DNA from: Halanaerobium hydrogeniformans
Lineage (GTDB): Bacteria; Bacillota; Halanaerobiia; Halanaerobiales; Halanaerobiaceae
Length of the DNA: 64,000 nucleotides
Reading direction: 5' to 3'
Assembly (NCBI RefSeq): GCF_000166415.1
Contig: NC_014654.1
Location: 1,240,001-1,304,000 of the forward strand
The position numbers were made by a program, and so were the translations under genes. Under the pieces are notes generated by a model. It was not told where the DNA came from and did no database searches. It was given only the letters and a program-made list of their open reading frames with translations. Every line of letters starts with the position of its first letter. The stretch's first letter is position 1. Positions 17,984-27,053 of this stretch are shown here, in pieces.

Positions 17984-19291
17984 GTGGATCCTTATAGCTA
18001 TATAAATTCTCTTTCACTTTTTGGGACAAAAGGTGGATATAATCCTGGTTTAAAAAGAATAAAAAAACTGCTTGCTTATCTTGGTAATCCTGAGCAAAAT
18101 TTCAATGTAATTCATCTTGCTGGAACTAATGGCAAAGGTTCGACTGCAGCATTTATTGAAAATATTTATCGTCAGGCAGGATATAAAACTGCCCTTTATA
18201 CATCACCTCATTTTTATCATTTTAATGAGAGAATAAAAGTTAATGGTAAAGCTGCCTCAACTTATTTATTAAAAGATTTAATAAAAGAACTCAAAAAGGC
18301 AGTGGAAAAACTTAAAAAAGATGGTTTTGGTGAAGCAAGTTTTTTTGAGGTTGTTACAGCACTGGCTTTTCTGTATTTTGAATTTCATCAGCCAGATATT
18401 GTTATTTTAGAAACAGGACTTGGCGGAAGGCTAGATGCGACAAATGTCATTAAAAAACCTCTTTTATCTATAATTACCACTATAGATATTGAGCATAGCA
18501 AATTGCTTGGTAATTCTCAATCAGAAATCGCTTATGAAAAAGCTGGTATTATTAAAGAAAATTCAAAAGTATTAACTGCAGTGACTTCTCAGGAAGCTTT
18601 AAGTGTTATTGAAAAAACTGCAGCTGAAAAATCAACTCAATTGATTAAATTAACTCAAAAATATGATAAAATAAAAAGCAGTGGTGGATTAAAGAAAAAT
18701 TATTTATATTTTAGCAGCTCCAATAAAAAATATAAATATAAATTATCTCTTCTTGGAATGTATCAGGCTCAAAATGCTGCTCTTGCTCATTTGGCAGTAA
18801 ATATCTTGAAATCTGAATTCCCTTTTAAAAAAGAAGATCTTCAAAAAGGCCTATCAACAGTTGTCTGGCCGGGAAGAATGCAAAAAATTTCTAAAAAACC
18901 TTTAACCATTCTCGATGGTGCTCATAATCCGGCAGCTGTTAAAGCACTTGCTGAAAGTCTTAAAACTGCAGCAGCTGAATTTAATAATATTCATCTTATA
19001 TTTTCTGCTCTTAATGATAAAGATATTGTAAATATGTTGAGTTGTTTTTTGAATTTTAAGCCAAAAATTCAATTATATTTAGCAGAAAATAATTCTTTTA
19101 GAACATCTACTTTAGCAGAACTAGAAAAAACAGCAAAAAGTCTTAATTTTAAATATCAGTTATTTTCAAGTTTATCACAGGCAGCTGAAGAGGTTGTTAA
19201 AGTTAGCAAAAAAGATGATTTGATTTTAGCTGCAGGTTCTTTTAGTACGGTTTTTGAGTCTGGTATAACATTAATGACAAAAAAATTTTGA
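17984..19291 (+). CDS. folC: Folylpolyglutamate/dihydrofolate synthase FolC
   Basis: Mur-ligase-family enzyme that adds glutamate to folates (and, in many bacteria, also makes dihydrofolate), 435 aa. The ATP loop HLAGTNGKGSTAAFIE is at about residues 45-60. YTSPHFYHFNERIKVNG and the ETGLGGRLDATNV segment follow, and the C-terminal ILDGAHNPAAVKAL is intact. The start is GTG 17984, behind GAGGGAGG: the overlapping ATG at 17982 is in another frame and hits a stop after seven codons. The SPOR gene begins 10 bases after its stop. Confidence 0.95.
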   Translation: MDPYSYINSLSLFGTKGGYNPGLKRIKKLLAYLGNPEQNFNVIHLAGTNGKGSTAAFIENIYRQAGYKTALYTSPHFYHFNERIKVNGKAASTYLLKDLIKELKKAVEKLKKDGFGEASFFEVVTALAFLYFEFHQPDIVILETGLGGRLDATNVIKKPLLSIITTIDIEHSKLLGNSQSEIAYEKAGIIKENSKVLTAVTSQEALSVIEKTAAEKSTQLIKLTQKYDKIKSSGGLKKNYLYFSSSNKKYKYKLSLLGMYQAQNAALAHLAVNILKSEFPFKKEDLQKGLSTVVWPGRMQKISKKPLTILDGAHNPAAVKALAESLKTAAAEFNNIHLIFSALNDKDIVNMLSCFLNFKPKIQLYLAENNSFRTSTLAELEKTAKSLNFKYQLFSSLSQAAEEVVKVSKKDDLILAAGSFSTVFESGITLMTKKF

Positions 19292-19301
19292 GGTGGCAGA
19301 A

Positions 19302-19805
19302 ATGAAGAAAAATGAAAAAGGATTTTCTCTAGTAGTAGTAGTAATTTTTATGTCAATCGCTGCTTTATTTGTAGGTTATTTACTGGGAAGTTGGTTGATT
19401 ACTTTTTTAGTAGATGATACTGAGGACGAAATTGCTCAAAATGAGGTTGAAGAAGTTCAGGAAGGCACTTTAAACGGTATATCTGATGACTTATTAGAAG
19501 ATGAGTTCGTTGATGAACAGCCTGTAGATGATCCTCAAGCTGAGCCGGGAGAAACTATTGAAGAAACTCCAACTACTGAAGAATTTTCTGGGCAGTATGG
19601 TGTTCAGGTGGGAGCATTTGCTAACTATACTAGTGCACTTGCTCTAAAAAACGAATTAGAAGAATTGGGTTATGAAGTTTTTATAACCGATACAAGCCCA
19701 CATCAAATTCAGGTTCATGGCTATGAGAGTAGAGAAGATGCGGAAGAGGCACAAAGCGAACTGGAGACTGAAGGTTATGAGGGATTCATAATACATCGTG
19801 AATAA
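19302..19805 (+). CDS. Membrane-anchored SPOR-domain protein
   Basis: 167 aa. One transmembrane helix near the N terminus (GFSLVVVVIFMSIAALFVGY region), a strongly acidic linker of about 55 residues, and a C-terminal SPOR domain from about residue 97 (YGVQVGAFANYTSALALKNE, IQVHGYESREDAEEA). SPOR domains bind denuded peptidoglycan glycans, often at the division septum, so an envelope location outside the membrane is expected. ATG 19302 follows GAGGTGG, which overlaps the folC stop. An upstream TTG at 19293 would start inside that site. Confidence 0.88.
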   Translation: MKKNEKGFSLVVVVIFMSIAALFVGYLLGSWLITFLVDDTEDEIAQNEVEEVQEGTLNGISDDLLEDEFVDEQPVDDPQAEPGETIEETPTTEEFSGQYGVQVGAFANYTSALALKNELEELGYEVFITDTSPHQIQVHGYESREDAEEAQSELETEGYEGFIIHRE

Positions 19806-19827
19806 TTTCTTTAATACTGATTTGGTG

Positions 19828-19856
19828 TTGTTTTTAACTTATAATTAGTATATAAT
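19828..19856 (+). promoter_or_regulatory. Promoter of the rnf operon
   Basis: TTGTTT (19828-19833), 17-base spacer, TATAAT (19851-19856). It lies 74 bases before rnfC. Confidence 0.65.
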
Positions 19857-19929
19857 AATAAATGGTTTGCAATATATTTTGAATAAAAATGGATAAATTT
19901 ATAAAAATTTAAAGGGGTGAAATTAAATA

Positions 19930-21261
19930 GTGAAAGCATTGACTTTTAAACAGGGGATACATCCTGCTTATAATAAAGAAATGACAAAGGATAAACCTCT
20001 GAAAAATGCAGAGCGACCTAAAGAGGTGCTGATACCGATCAAACAGCATATCGGAGCACCATTAGATTTATTAGTTAAAAAAGGTGATCAGGTTAATTTA
20101 GGTCAAAAAATTGCAGATAGTGAAAGTTTTGTCTGTGCACCGATTCATGCATCAGTTTCAGGTAAGGTAAAAGAGATTAGAAAAGTGACTGATCCTGGTG
20201 GAAATGCCGTTGATGCAATTGTAATTGAAGCTTCTGCTGAAAAAGATGAAAAATTGGTTTCAGACTTAGAAAAACATCAAAATCTTGATAATTTAAGTCC
20301 TGATGAGATCAGAAATATTGTTCGTGAAGCTGGTATTGTAGGCTTAGGTGGAGCTATGTTTCCTACCCATGTTAAACTTTCTGTGCCAGAGGATAAAAAT
20401 GTTGAGTATGTTATCTTAAATGGTGCTGAATGTGAACCTTACTTAACTGTTGACCATAGAGTGATGGTTGAAAGACCTAATGCAATTGTTTTTGGTCTAA
20501 AAGCACTCATGAAAGCAGTTAATGCCGAAAAAGGCTTAATCGGGATTGAAGATAACAAAATGGAAGCAGTAGAGAGTATGCAGGATGCAGTTGCTGATGA
20601 AGACAATATAGAAATAAAGATCGTTGAGACAAAGTATCCTCAGGGTGGAGAAAAAATGTTAATTGAAGCCCTTTTGGATAGAGAGGTTCCTGTTGGAGGA
20701 TTACCACTTGATATTGAAGTAGTAGTAAATAATACTTCAACAGCTGCAGCAGTTGCAGATGCGATTCGTGAGGGAAAACCATTAATTGACCGATCAATTT
20801 CTATAACTGGAAGGGGTATAGAATCTCCCTGTAATTTAATTTATAGAATTGGTACGAAATTATCTGATTTAGTTGAACAGGCTGGTGGTTTAAAAGAAGA
20901 TGCAGTAAAGGTTATAGCTGGTGGTCCGATGATGGGAGCTGCCCAAAAAAATCTTGATGTCCCTGCAGTTAAAGGAACATCAGGTCTTTTAGTGTTTGTA
21001 GCTGATGAAGTAGAAGAGTTTGATCCAGATCCATGTATTAACTGTGCTAAATGTGTTGATCACTGTCCAATGTATTTAATGCCAACTACTTTAGTTAGAT
21101 ATGCTAAAAACAATATGGTTGAAAAACTAGAAGAATATCAAATTCTAAATTGTATTGAATGTGGTTCTTGTTCTTATGTTTGTCCATCAAAAATACCGCT
21201 TGTTCATTATCTGAGACTGGGAAAATCTCAGGCAATGGCTAAAAGGCGAGAAGAGAAATAA
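19930..21261 (+). CDS. rnfC: Rnf complex subunit RnfC
   Basis: Peripheral cytoplasmic subunit of the Rnf complex, which couples ferredoxin oxidation and NAD+ reduction to Na+ or H+ export; RnfC is the NAD(H)- and FMN-binding side. 443 aa. The N-terminal barrel-sandwich region carries GAPLDLLVKKGDQVNLGQ and the Rossmann part GIVGLGGAMFPTHVKL with NGAECEPYLTVDHRVM. Two [4Fe-4S] motifs lie near the C terminus: CINCAKCVDHCPMYLMP and CIECGSCSYVCPSKIPLVH. The start is GTG 19930 behind AAGGGGTG. First gene of rnfCDGEAB. Confidence 0.96.
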   Translation: MKALTFKQGIHPAYNKEMTKDKPLKNAERPKEVLIPIKQHIGAPLDLLVKKGDQVNLGQKIADSESFVCAPIHASVSGKVKEIRKVTDPGGNAVDAIVIEASAEKDEKLVSDLEKHQNLDNLSPDEIRNIVREAGIVGLGGAMFPTHVKLSVPEDKNVEYVILNGAECEPYLTVDHRVMVERPNAIVFGLKALMKAVNAEKGLIGIEDNKMEAVESMQDAVADEDNIEIKIVETKYPQGGEKMLIEALLDREVPVGGLPLDIEVVVNNTSTAAAVADAIREGKPLIDRSISITGRGIESPCNLIYRIGTKLSDLVEQAGGLKEDAVKVIAGGPMMGAAQKNLDVPAVKGTSGLLVFVADEVEEFDPDPCINCAKCVDHCPMYLMPTTLVRYAKNNMVEKLEEYQILNCIECGSCSYVCPSKIPLVHYLRLGKSQAMAKRREEK

Positions 21262-21272
21262 GGAGTGTTAAG

Positions 21273-22184
21273 ATGAATAGTGCAGAATTACTAGTAACAT
21301 CCTCTCCCCATGTTAGGTGTGAGGATTCAGTACCTAAGATAATGTGGTCAGTAGTAATTGCTCTGCTGCCGGCATTTTTTGCCTCTGTATATTTTTTCAG
21401 TGCTAGAGCAATTTCAATTGTTTTAGCAGGAATAGCTGGTGCTGTAATAAGTGAGTACATATTTCAAAAGGCACGAGGCAAAAAAATTACAATCAAAGAT
21501 GGTAGTGCAGTTGTAACAGGCTTACTTTTAGCTTTAACTCTGCCTCCAACCATACCTCTCTGGGCTACTTTTTTAGGTGGAGTAGTGGCCATAGTTTTAG
21601 GTAAACAGGTTTTTGGAGGGATCGGACATAACCCTTTTAACCCGGCTTTAATTGGTAGGGCATTTTTGGTAGCTGCTTACCCGGTATTAATGACCGATTG
21701 GGCAGTAGATGGTGTTTCTACGGCAACTCCACTTGCTTTAATGAAATCAGATGGAGTTGCTACTGATACATGGAGGCTTTTTGTTGGCCAAATTGGTGGT
21801 TCACTTGGTGAGACATCTGCTTTAGCATTACTTTTAGGATTTTCATTTTTATTATATAAAGGTTATGTAAACTGGAGAATACCTCTTTCCATGATATCTA
21901 CAGTATTTTTAATGACTTTCATTTTTGGTCAAAATCCAGTATTCCATATTTTTGCTGGTGGTTTAATGATAGGTGCTTTATATATGGCAACTGACATGGT
22001 ATCAAGTCCAACCACAAAATTAGGTCGTTATATATTTGGTATTGGTGCCGGTATTATCGTTGTAGTAATTAGACTCTGGGGTGGCTATGCAGAAGGTGTA
22101 TTATTTGCCATCTTATTGATGAATGCAGCAGTACCTTTAATTAATAGATACACAAGACCTCGCAGTTTGGGAGAGGTGAAATAA
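21273..22184 (+). CDS. rnfD: Rnf complex subunit RnfD
   Basis: Integral membrane subunit of Rnf, 303 aa with multiple hydrophobic helices. It carries the covalent-FMN motif: STATPLA at residues 149-155, where Thr152 corresponds to the threonine that ApbE flavinylates in family members. GGIGHNPFNPALIGRAFL and the C-terminal FAILLMNAAVPLINRYTRP are typical of the NqrB/RnfD family. ATG 21273 has an AAGGAG site and lies 11 bases after rnfC. No apbE is in the window. Confidence 0.96.
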   Translation: MNSAELLVTSSPHVRCEDSVPKIMWSVVIALLPAFFASVYFFSARAISIVLAGIAGAVISEYIFQKARGKKITIKDGSAVVTGLLLALTLPPTIPLWATFLGGVVAIVLGKQVFGGIGHNPFNPALIGRAFLVAAYPVLMTDWAVDGVSTATPLALMKSDGVATDTWRLFVGQIGGSLGETSALALLLGFSFLLYKGYVNWRIPLSMISTVFLMTFIFGQNPVFHIFAGGLMIGALYMATDMVSSPTTKLGRYIFGIGAGIIVVVIRLWGGYAEGVLFAILLMNAAVPLINRYTRPRSLGEVK

Positions 22185-22742
22185 ATGGAAAAGAATAGCA
22201 ATTTAAGGCTGGTTATAACTTTAGTAACGATTGGACTTGTTTCAGCTTTTGTTCTAACCTTTGTTTATCAGTGGACTACTCCATATATAGAAGCAAATCA
22301 GGCTGAAATAAGAAGAAGAGCTATTAATGAAGTTCTGCCAGGTGCTGAAGAAATTGAAGAGATTGATATTGATGGAGATATATTTTATAAAGCTTATGAT
22401 CAAGATAACCGCAAGATAGGTGTTGCTACTCAGCATTCTGGAGCAGGTTATAATGGTATGATCGATGTTATGGTAGGAGTGGATATTGAAGAGCAAAAAG
22501 TATTAAATATCAGTATTGTAGAACATGAAGAAACTCCTGGATTGGGTGCTAGAATTACTGAAGAAGAATATAGACGTCATTTCCAGGAAAAACCATTTGG
22601 TGATTATCAGGCTGTAAGTACTGAGCCAACTGATCCGATGGAAGTGCAGATCATTGCTGGTGCTACAATTTCTTCAGAGGCAGTAATGAAAATTGTAGAA
22701 AATGCTGTTGATAAAATAAATACTGTTTATGGAGGGAGATAA
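22185..22742 (+). CDS. rnfG: Rnf complex subunit RnfG
   Basis: 185-aa subunit with one N-terminal membrane helix (about residues 9-28) and an extracytoplasmic FMN-binding domain. GARITEEEYRRHF and the flavinylation motif AGATIS (residues 158-163, Thr161 the expected FMN-bearing residue) are visible. It passes electrons across the membrane with RnfD. The start ATG 22185 directly abuts the rnfD stop, so translation is probably coupled. The first motif residue is Ala rather than the common Ser or Thr, which looks tolerated. Confidence 0.94.
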   Translation: MEKNSNLRLVITLVTIGLVSAFVLTFVYQWTTPYIEANQAEIRRRAINEVLPGAEEIEEIDIDGDIFYKAYDQDNRKIGVATQHSGAGYNGMIDVMVGVDIEEQKVLNISIVEHEETPGLGARITEEEYRRHFQEKPFGDYQAVSTEPTDPMEVQIIAGATISSEAVMKIVENAVDKINTVYGGR

Positions 22743-22744
22743 TG

Positions 22745-23350
22745 ATGGCCGAAAAAGCAAAAAGTTTATTTCATATATTCAAAAATGGGCTCTGGAAAGA
22801 AAACCCCGTCATGGTATTAGTTATCGGTATGTGTCCGACCCTTGCTGTAACCAATACTGGTGCAAATGGATTTGCAATGGGAATTGCTACAGCTTTTGTG
22901 CTTATTTCTTCAGAGATTGTAATCTCTATAATTAAAAATTTAATTCCGAGTAATGTTAGAATTCCTAGTTTTATTTTAATTATTGCTACCTTTGTAACTT
23001 TTACAGATTATTTTGTAAAAGCATTTTTTCCAACTATTGCAGCATCTTTAAGTATCTTTATTCCTCTAATCGTAGTAAACTGCTTGATTTTAGGACGTCA
23101 GGAAGCTTTTGCCTCTAAAAACCCTACTCATAAAGCAATTGCAGATTCAATAGGTATGAGTATTGGTTTTACCTGGGTATTAACTCTTCTGGGTATTATA
23201 AGAGAATTTTTTGGAATGGGATCAATTTTTGGTCTGCAGTTATTAGGTGAATGGTATAGACCGATGGTTATTATGTTGCTTCCTGGTGGAGCATTTCTAA
23301 CATTAGGTTTAATGGTTGGTATTTATAATCATGTTAGCAGGGAGGGTTAA
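22745..23350 (+). CDS. rnfE: Rnf complex subunit RnfE
   Basis: 201-aa integral membrane protein, one of the paired RnfA/RnfE subunits with inverted topology that form the core with a membrane-embedded iron-sulfur centre. The conserved GMCPTLAVTNTGANGFAMG (first cysteine) and PLIVVNCLILGRQEAFASKN (second cysteine) motifs are seen. ATG 22742 overlaps the rnfG stop; ATG 22745 gives better spacing (6 bases) from GGAGGGAG and is chosen. Confidence 0.95.
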   Translation: MAEKAKSLFHIFKNGLWKENPVMVLVIGMCPTLAVTNTGANGFAMGIATAFVLISSEIVISIIKNLIPSNVRIPSFILIIATFVTFTDYFVKAFFPTIAASLSIFIPLIVVNCLILGRQEAFASKNPTHKAIADSIGMSIGFTWVLTLLGIIREFFGMGSIFGLQLLGEWYRPMVIMLLPGGAFLTLGLMVGIYNHVSREG

Positions 23351-23353
23351 ATA

Positions 23354-23944
23354 ATGGAAGAATTTTCTCAGATATTACTTTTATTTATCAGTACCATTTT
23401 AGTTAATAATTTTATTTTAGTTAGATTTTTAGGGATATGTCCATTTTTAGGTGTCTCTAAACAGATCGAAACAGCTTTTAGTATGGGATTAGCTACGACC
23501 TTTGTTATGACTCTAACTGCTGGAGCAACATGGTTAATAAATACATATATCCTTGAAGCATTTAATTTGCCATTTCTACAGTATGTATCATTTATTATTG
23601 TTATTGCTTCATTAGTTCAGTTTGTAGAAATGTTTATTAAAAAAACCAGCCCTGTCTTATACAAAGCACTTGGAATTTTCCTGCCCCTAATTACTACTAA
23701 TTGTGCAATCATGGGACTGGCATTATTAATCCCACTCAATAATTATAGCTTTATTGCAAGTATAGTATTTGGTTTTGGTGCAGGTGTTGGTTTTACCCTG
23801 GCGATCGTTTTGATGGCAGGATTAAGAGAAAACTTAGAATTTGGCGATGTACCAGAAGCCTTACAGGGAGTGCCAATCACCTTAATGATTGCAGGTATTT
23901 TGGCATTATCTTTTATGGGTTTTGCTGGTATGATCGCAATGTAG
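23354..23944 (+). CDS. rnfA: Rnf complex subunit RnfA
   Basis: 196-aa integral membrane partner of RnfE. The motifs LVNNFILVRFLGICPFLGVS and PLITTNCAIMGLALLIPLNN each carry one of the conserved cysteines that coordinate the intramembrane iron-sulfur cluster. It begins 3 bases after rnfE with its ribosome-binding site (GGGAGG) inside the rnfE end. Six hydrophobic helices are expected. Confidence 0.95.
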   Translation: MEEFSQILLLFISTILVNNFILVRFLGICPFLGVSKQIETAFSMGLATTFVMTLTAGATWLINTYILEAFNLPFLQYVSFIIVIASLVQFVEMFIKKTSPVLYKALGIFLPLITTNCAIMGLALLIPLNNYSFIASIVFGFGAGVGFTLAIVLMAGLRENLEFGDVPEALQGVPITLMIAGILALSFMGFAGMIAM

Positions 23945-23964
23945 TGGAGGTGGCAGAGAAATAA

Positions 23965-24960
23965 ATGAATTCAATATATTTTTACTCAATGATTAGTATG
24001 GGTGGTATTGCAGCCTTGCTTGCAGGAGGACTCGGTTTTGCTGCAAATCACTTCCATGTAGAAAAAGATCCTAGAGTTGCTAAGATTGAAGACACATTAC
24101 CTGGTGCAAATTGTGGTGCTTGTGGTTATGCTGGTTGTGAAAGTTTTGCAGAAGCGGTTGCTAAAGGGAATGCCCCGGTCGGTGGTTGTCCGGTTGGTGG
24201 AGACAGCGTTTCCAGTGAAATTGCTGATATAATGGGCTCTGAAAATGAAAGTTCAGAAAAAGTAGTTGCTGAACTTTTATGTGGTGGAGGATTAAAAGAA
24301 ACCAAAAAATCAGGCAGTTATGATGGTATAAAAACCTGTAAAGCAGCTAATCAGGTAAATGGTGGAGTTAAAGTTTGCCAGTACAGTTGTATGGGTTTTG
24401 GAGATTGTAAGGTAATTTGTCCTTTTGATGCCATAATAATGAATGATAATGGTTTACCAGAGATTGATCCAGATGTATGTACTGGATGTGGCAAATGTAT
24501 TGAGGAATGTCCAAGAAATATTTTGCTTTTAGCTCCCTATAAATCAAAAAACCATATTAGATGTTCATCTCATAATATAGGTAAAATTGTCCGTAAAACA
24601 TGTGAAGTTGGCTGTATAGCCTGTAGTCTTTGTGTTAAAGCATGTCCGGTTGATGCAATAGAAATGAAAGATAATCTGGCCGTTATTGATTATGAAAAAT
24701 GCGTTGACTGTGGTATCTGTGCTGAAAAGTGCCCTACAGGAACGATAGAATTTCAGGGGGAGAGAATTAAAAATGTTGAAATTAATGATAATTGTGTCGG
24801 TTGTACTCTCTGTGCTAAAGCATGTCCGGTTGATGCAGTCGAGGGTGAAATCAAAAAACTTCATAAAATAGATCAAAATCTTTGTATTCAGTGTGGTCTC
24901 TGTTATGAAGCTTGTAATGTTGATGCTGTTGATCTTTTCTATGAGTCAGATCTAGATTAA
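23965..24960 (+). CDS. rnfB: Rnf complex subunit RnfB, multi-[4Fe-4S] ferredoxin
   Basis: 331-aa electron-input subunit. One N-terminal membrane helix (about residues 8-28) is followed by the Fe-S motif CGACGYAGCESFAEAVAKG. A chain of ferredoxin-type motifs then follows: CQYSC..C..C, CTGCGKCIEECP, CIACSLCVKACP, CVDCGICAEKCP, CVGCTLCAKACP and CIQCGLCYEAC. By eye this is one N-terminal and about six further cluster sites, at the rich end for RnfB. Bases 24636-24657 are repeated exactly at 24816-24837, a sign of internal duplication. Last gene of the rnf operon. Confidence 0.96.
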   Translation: MNSIYFYSMISMGGIAALLAGGLGFAANHFHVEKDPRVAKIEDTLPGANCGACGYAGCESFAEAVAKGNAPVGGCPVGGDSVSSEIADIMGSENESSEKVVAELLCGGGLKETKKSGSYDGIKTCKAANQVNGGVKVCQYSCMGFGDCKVICPFDAIIMNDNGLPEIDPDVCTGCGKCIEECPRNILLLAPYKSKNHIRCSSHNIGKIVRKTCEVGCIACSLCVKACPVDAIEMKDNLAVIDYEKCVDCGICAEKCPTGTIEFQGERIKNVEINDNCVGCTLCAKACPVDAVEGEIKKLHKIDQNLCIQCGLCYEACNVDAVDLFYESDLD

Positions 24961-25024
24961 ATATCACCTTATTATTGTTAAAGATATTTCTTGATTAAAA
25001 TATAATATAAGTTAATAATTATTA

Positions 25025-25055
25025 AACCCGGCCAGCAAAGGTCGGGTTTTCTTTA
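25025..25055 (+). terminator. Terminator of the rnf operon
   Basis: AACCCGGCC and GGTCGGGTT form a 9-bp stem with one wobble and a 6-base loop, followed by TTCTTTA. The group II intron begins directly behind it. Confidence 0.88.
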
Positions 25056-25056
25056 T

Positions 25057-26972
25057 GTTTGCCTGGCATGGATATTTGCTAGTCAGTGAAAGTCTGATGT
25101 GGGGGTCAATAGTGCCAACCACTAGCTGAAGACAAGGGTGTCCACCGTGAGGTGGAATCTGAAGGAAGTTGGAGGCAAAGCTTCGGTCTGAGGAATACGA
25201 ACTGTATAAAAAAGGCACAATCTTGTGGGTAAGTTTGCATAACAAAACAAAGCCCAAAACTATTCGAGACGGGAAGTGTAAATACAGCAGATAGATGTAG
25301 TGAAAGCAAATATTCTTAACCAGGGAAGGTCTGACAGTAGATTGTGGTGATGAATTTCTAAGCAATAAACTCTGCAGTAATGCAAGAGTTGAACTGTCAG
25401 AATGCAGCAGAGGTCATAGTAGATTGGTGGATATATACACTAATTGAAGGATGAAACATTAGGAGGTTTCTTAAATTTGAACAACTCGACGGAAACACAT
25501 AGAAAGCAGACAACTTCATATGAAGGCTGCTCTCAGGAGAAAAGGCTGGAAGCTGGAAGTAATGAGAGAGTGCAGAGTGTTTCTGCGGCGTTGCCGAAGG
25601 AAAGAAACGGTGAAAAGGCAGACTCCAGTAATCTGATGGAGAAAATTCTTGCAGCTCCAAACCTGAATAAGGCATATAAAAGAGTTGTAGGAAATAAAGG
25701 CAGCCATGGTATTGATGGGATGAGTGTAGATGAACTTCTACCCCACCTTAAAAGAAACGGCAGTCAACTTCTGAAAGATATACTGGAAGGTAATTACAAA
25801 CCACAGGCAGTAAGAAGGGTAGAAATACCTAAGCCTGGTGGTGGAGTAAGACTACTTGGTATTCCAACAGTAATAGATAGAATGATTCAACAGGCAATAA
25901 CACAACAGCTGACGCCAATATTTGATCCGGGATTTTCAGAGTACAGTTACGGATTCAGACCTGGAAGAAATGCACACCAGGCGGTAAATAAAGCCAGGGA
26001 ATATATAAATGACGGTTATACATGGGTGGTCGATATAGACCTTGAAAAGTATTTCGATACTGTTCAACATGATAAACTGATGTCTTTAGTAGCCAGGAAA
26101 GTGCAGGATAAGAGGGTGCTGAAGTTAATAAGAGCTTACCTTAACTCAGGAGTAATGATTGATGGTGTAATCAGTAAAGATGATAAAGGTTGCCCCCAGG
26201 GCGGCCCGTTAAGTCCGCTGCTCAGCAACATAATGCTGGATGAACTGGATAAAGAACTGGAGAAACGCAATCATAAATTCTGTCGCTACGCTGATGATAG
26301 TCAGATCTATGTCAGAAGCAGAAAAGCGGCCAAGAGAGTTATGGAAAGCATAACTGTATTTGTTGAAAAGAAACTCAAACTTAAAGTCAATGCAAGGAAA
26401 AGTGCAGTCGGCAGACCCTGGAGAAGAAAATTCTTAGGGTTTTCATTCTATAGTAGGAAAGGTGAAGTAAGGGTTAGAATCCACCCGAAATCGATTAAGA
26501 AAATTAAAGGAAAGATAAAAGCACTCACATCAAGGAGTAAGCCATGGACAATGAAATATCGTTTTAAGAAATTAAAACAGATAATCACAGGCTGGGTCAG
26601 CTACTATAAAATAGCTGATATGAAAAGAAAGATGAGGGAACTTGACCAGTGGGCAAGACGAAGAATAAGAATGTGCTACTGGAAGAGGTGGAAGAAAATT
26701 AGAACCCGCTTTAAGATGCTCAGGAAACTGGGTATCAAAGAAGCTAAGGCATGGAAATATGCTAACACAAGGAAAGGCTACTGGAGAATATCCAATAGCC
26801 CAATACTTGCAAGAACCTTTACCAACCAGTTATTAAAGAAACTGGGATACTTCAGTTTTACGGAAAGATATGCACAAGCAACTAATACTTAATGAACCGC
26901 CCAGTACCGAACGGTACGCTGCGGTGGTGTGAGAGGACGGAAAATAAATTAATTATTTTCCTCCTACTCGAT
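25057..26972 (+). mobile_element. Group II intron with internal RT/maturase, inserted behind the rnf terminator
   Basis: About 1.9 kb. The probable 5' end is GTTTG at 25057, close to the GUGYG consensus. The structured 5' part runs to about 25440 and includes the familiar stretches GGATATTTGCTAGTCAG and CACTAGCTGAAGACAAGGG. A maturase ORF follows. Domain V is at about 26894-26929 (ACCGC...GCGGT arms, GTACCGAACGGTAC hairpin). Domain VI pairs GGAAAATAA with TTATTTTCC, and the probable 3' end is CTACTCGAT at 26972. Placement immediately after a terminator hairpin is the known habit of class C introns, and the maturase lacks an HNH domain, which fits. Ends are read by eye and could be off by a few bases. 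No target-site duplication is expected. Confidence 0.85.
25477..26892 (+). CDS. ltrA: Group II intron reverse transcriptase/maturase (LtrA type, no HNH)
   Basis: 471 aa. It splices and mobilises the surrounding intron. Reverse transcriptase blocks are clear: NKGSHGIDGMSVDEL, RRVEIPKPGGGVRLLGIPTV, YGFRPGRNAHQAV, VVDIDLEKYFDTV, CPQGGPLSPLLSNIML and the catalytic RYADDSQIY. Domain X (maturase) follows with ITGWVSYYKIADMK and the C-terminal AKAWKYANTRKGYWRISNSP. There is no C-terminal HNH endonuclease. The frame is intact. TTG 25477, ten bases after AGGAGG, is preferred over TTG 25444, which has no site. The active-site box reads YADDS where a hydrophobic residue is usual after the aspartates. 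Confidence 0.92.
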   Translation: MNNSTETHRKQTTSYEGCSQEKRLEAGSNERVQSVSAALPKERNGEKADSSNLMEKILAAPNLNKAYKRVVGNKGSHGIDGMSVDELLPHLKRNGSQLLKDILEGNYKPQAVRRVEIPKPGGGVRLLGIPTVIDRMIQQAITQQLTPIFDPGFSEYSYGFRPGRNAHQAVNKAREYINDGYTWVVDIDLEKYFDTVQHDKLMSLVARKVQDKRVLKLIRAYLNSGVMIDGVISKDDKGCPQGGPLSPLLSNIMLDELDKELEKRNHKFCRYADDSQIYVRSRKAAKRVMESITVFVEKKLKLKVNARKSAVGRPWRRKFLGFSFYSRKGEVRVRIHPKSIKKIKGKIKALTSRSKPWTMKYRFKKLKQIITGWVSYYKIADMKRKMRELDQWARRRIRMCYWKRWKKIRTRFKMLRKLGIKEAKAWKYANTRKGYWRISNSPILARTFTNQLLKKLGYFSFTERYAQATNT

Positions 26973-27053
26973 TTCTGATAGTGTGGACATAAGCATTGAA
27001 AGATGTTAAAATATATAGTAATGATAGGAAAAAGAAATTAGTGGTGAATTATT

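Noticed and set aside
24565-24876. Minus-strand frame opposite rnfB
   Set aside because: It is a by-product of the repeated cysteine codons in rnfB.
25012-25707. Minus-strand reading frames of 67-117 codons across the intron 5' region
   Set aside because: They lie over structured intron RNA and the maturase start, have no ribosome-binding sites and no family resemblance.
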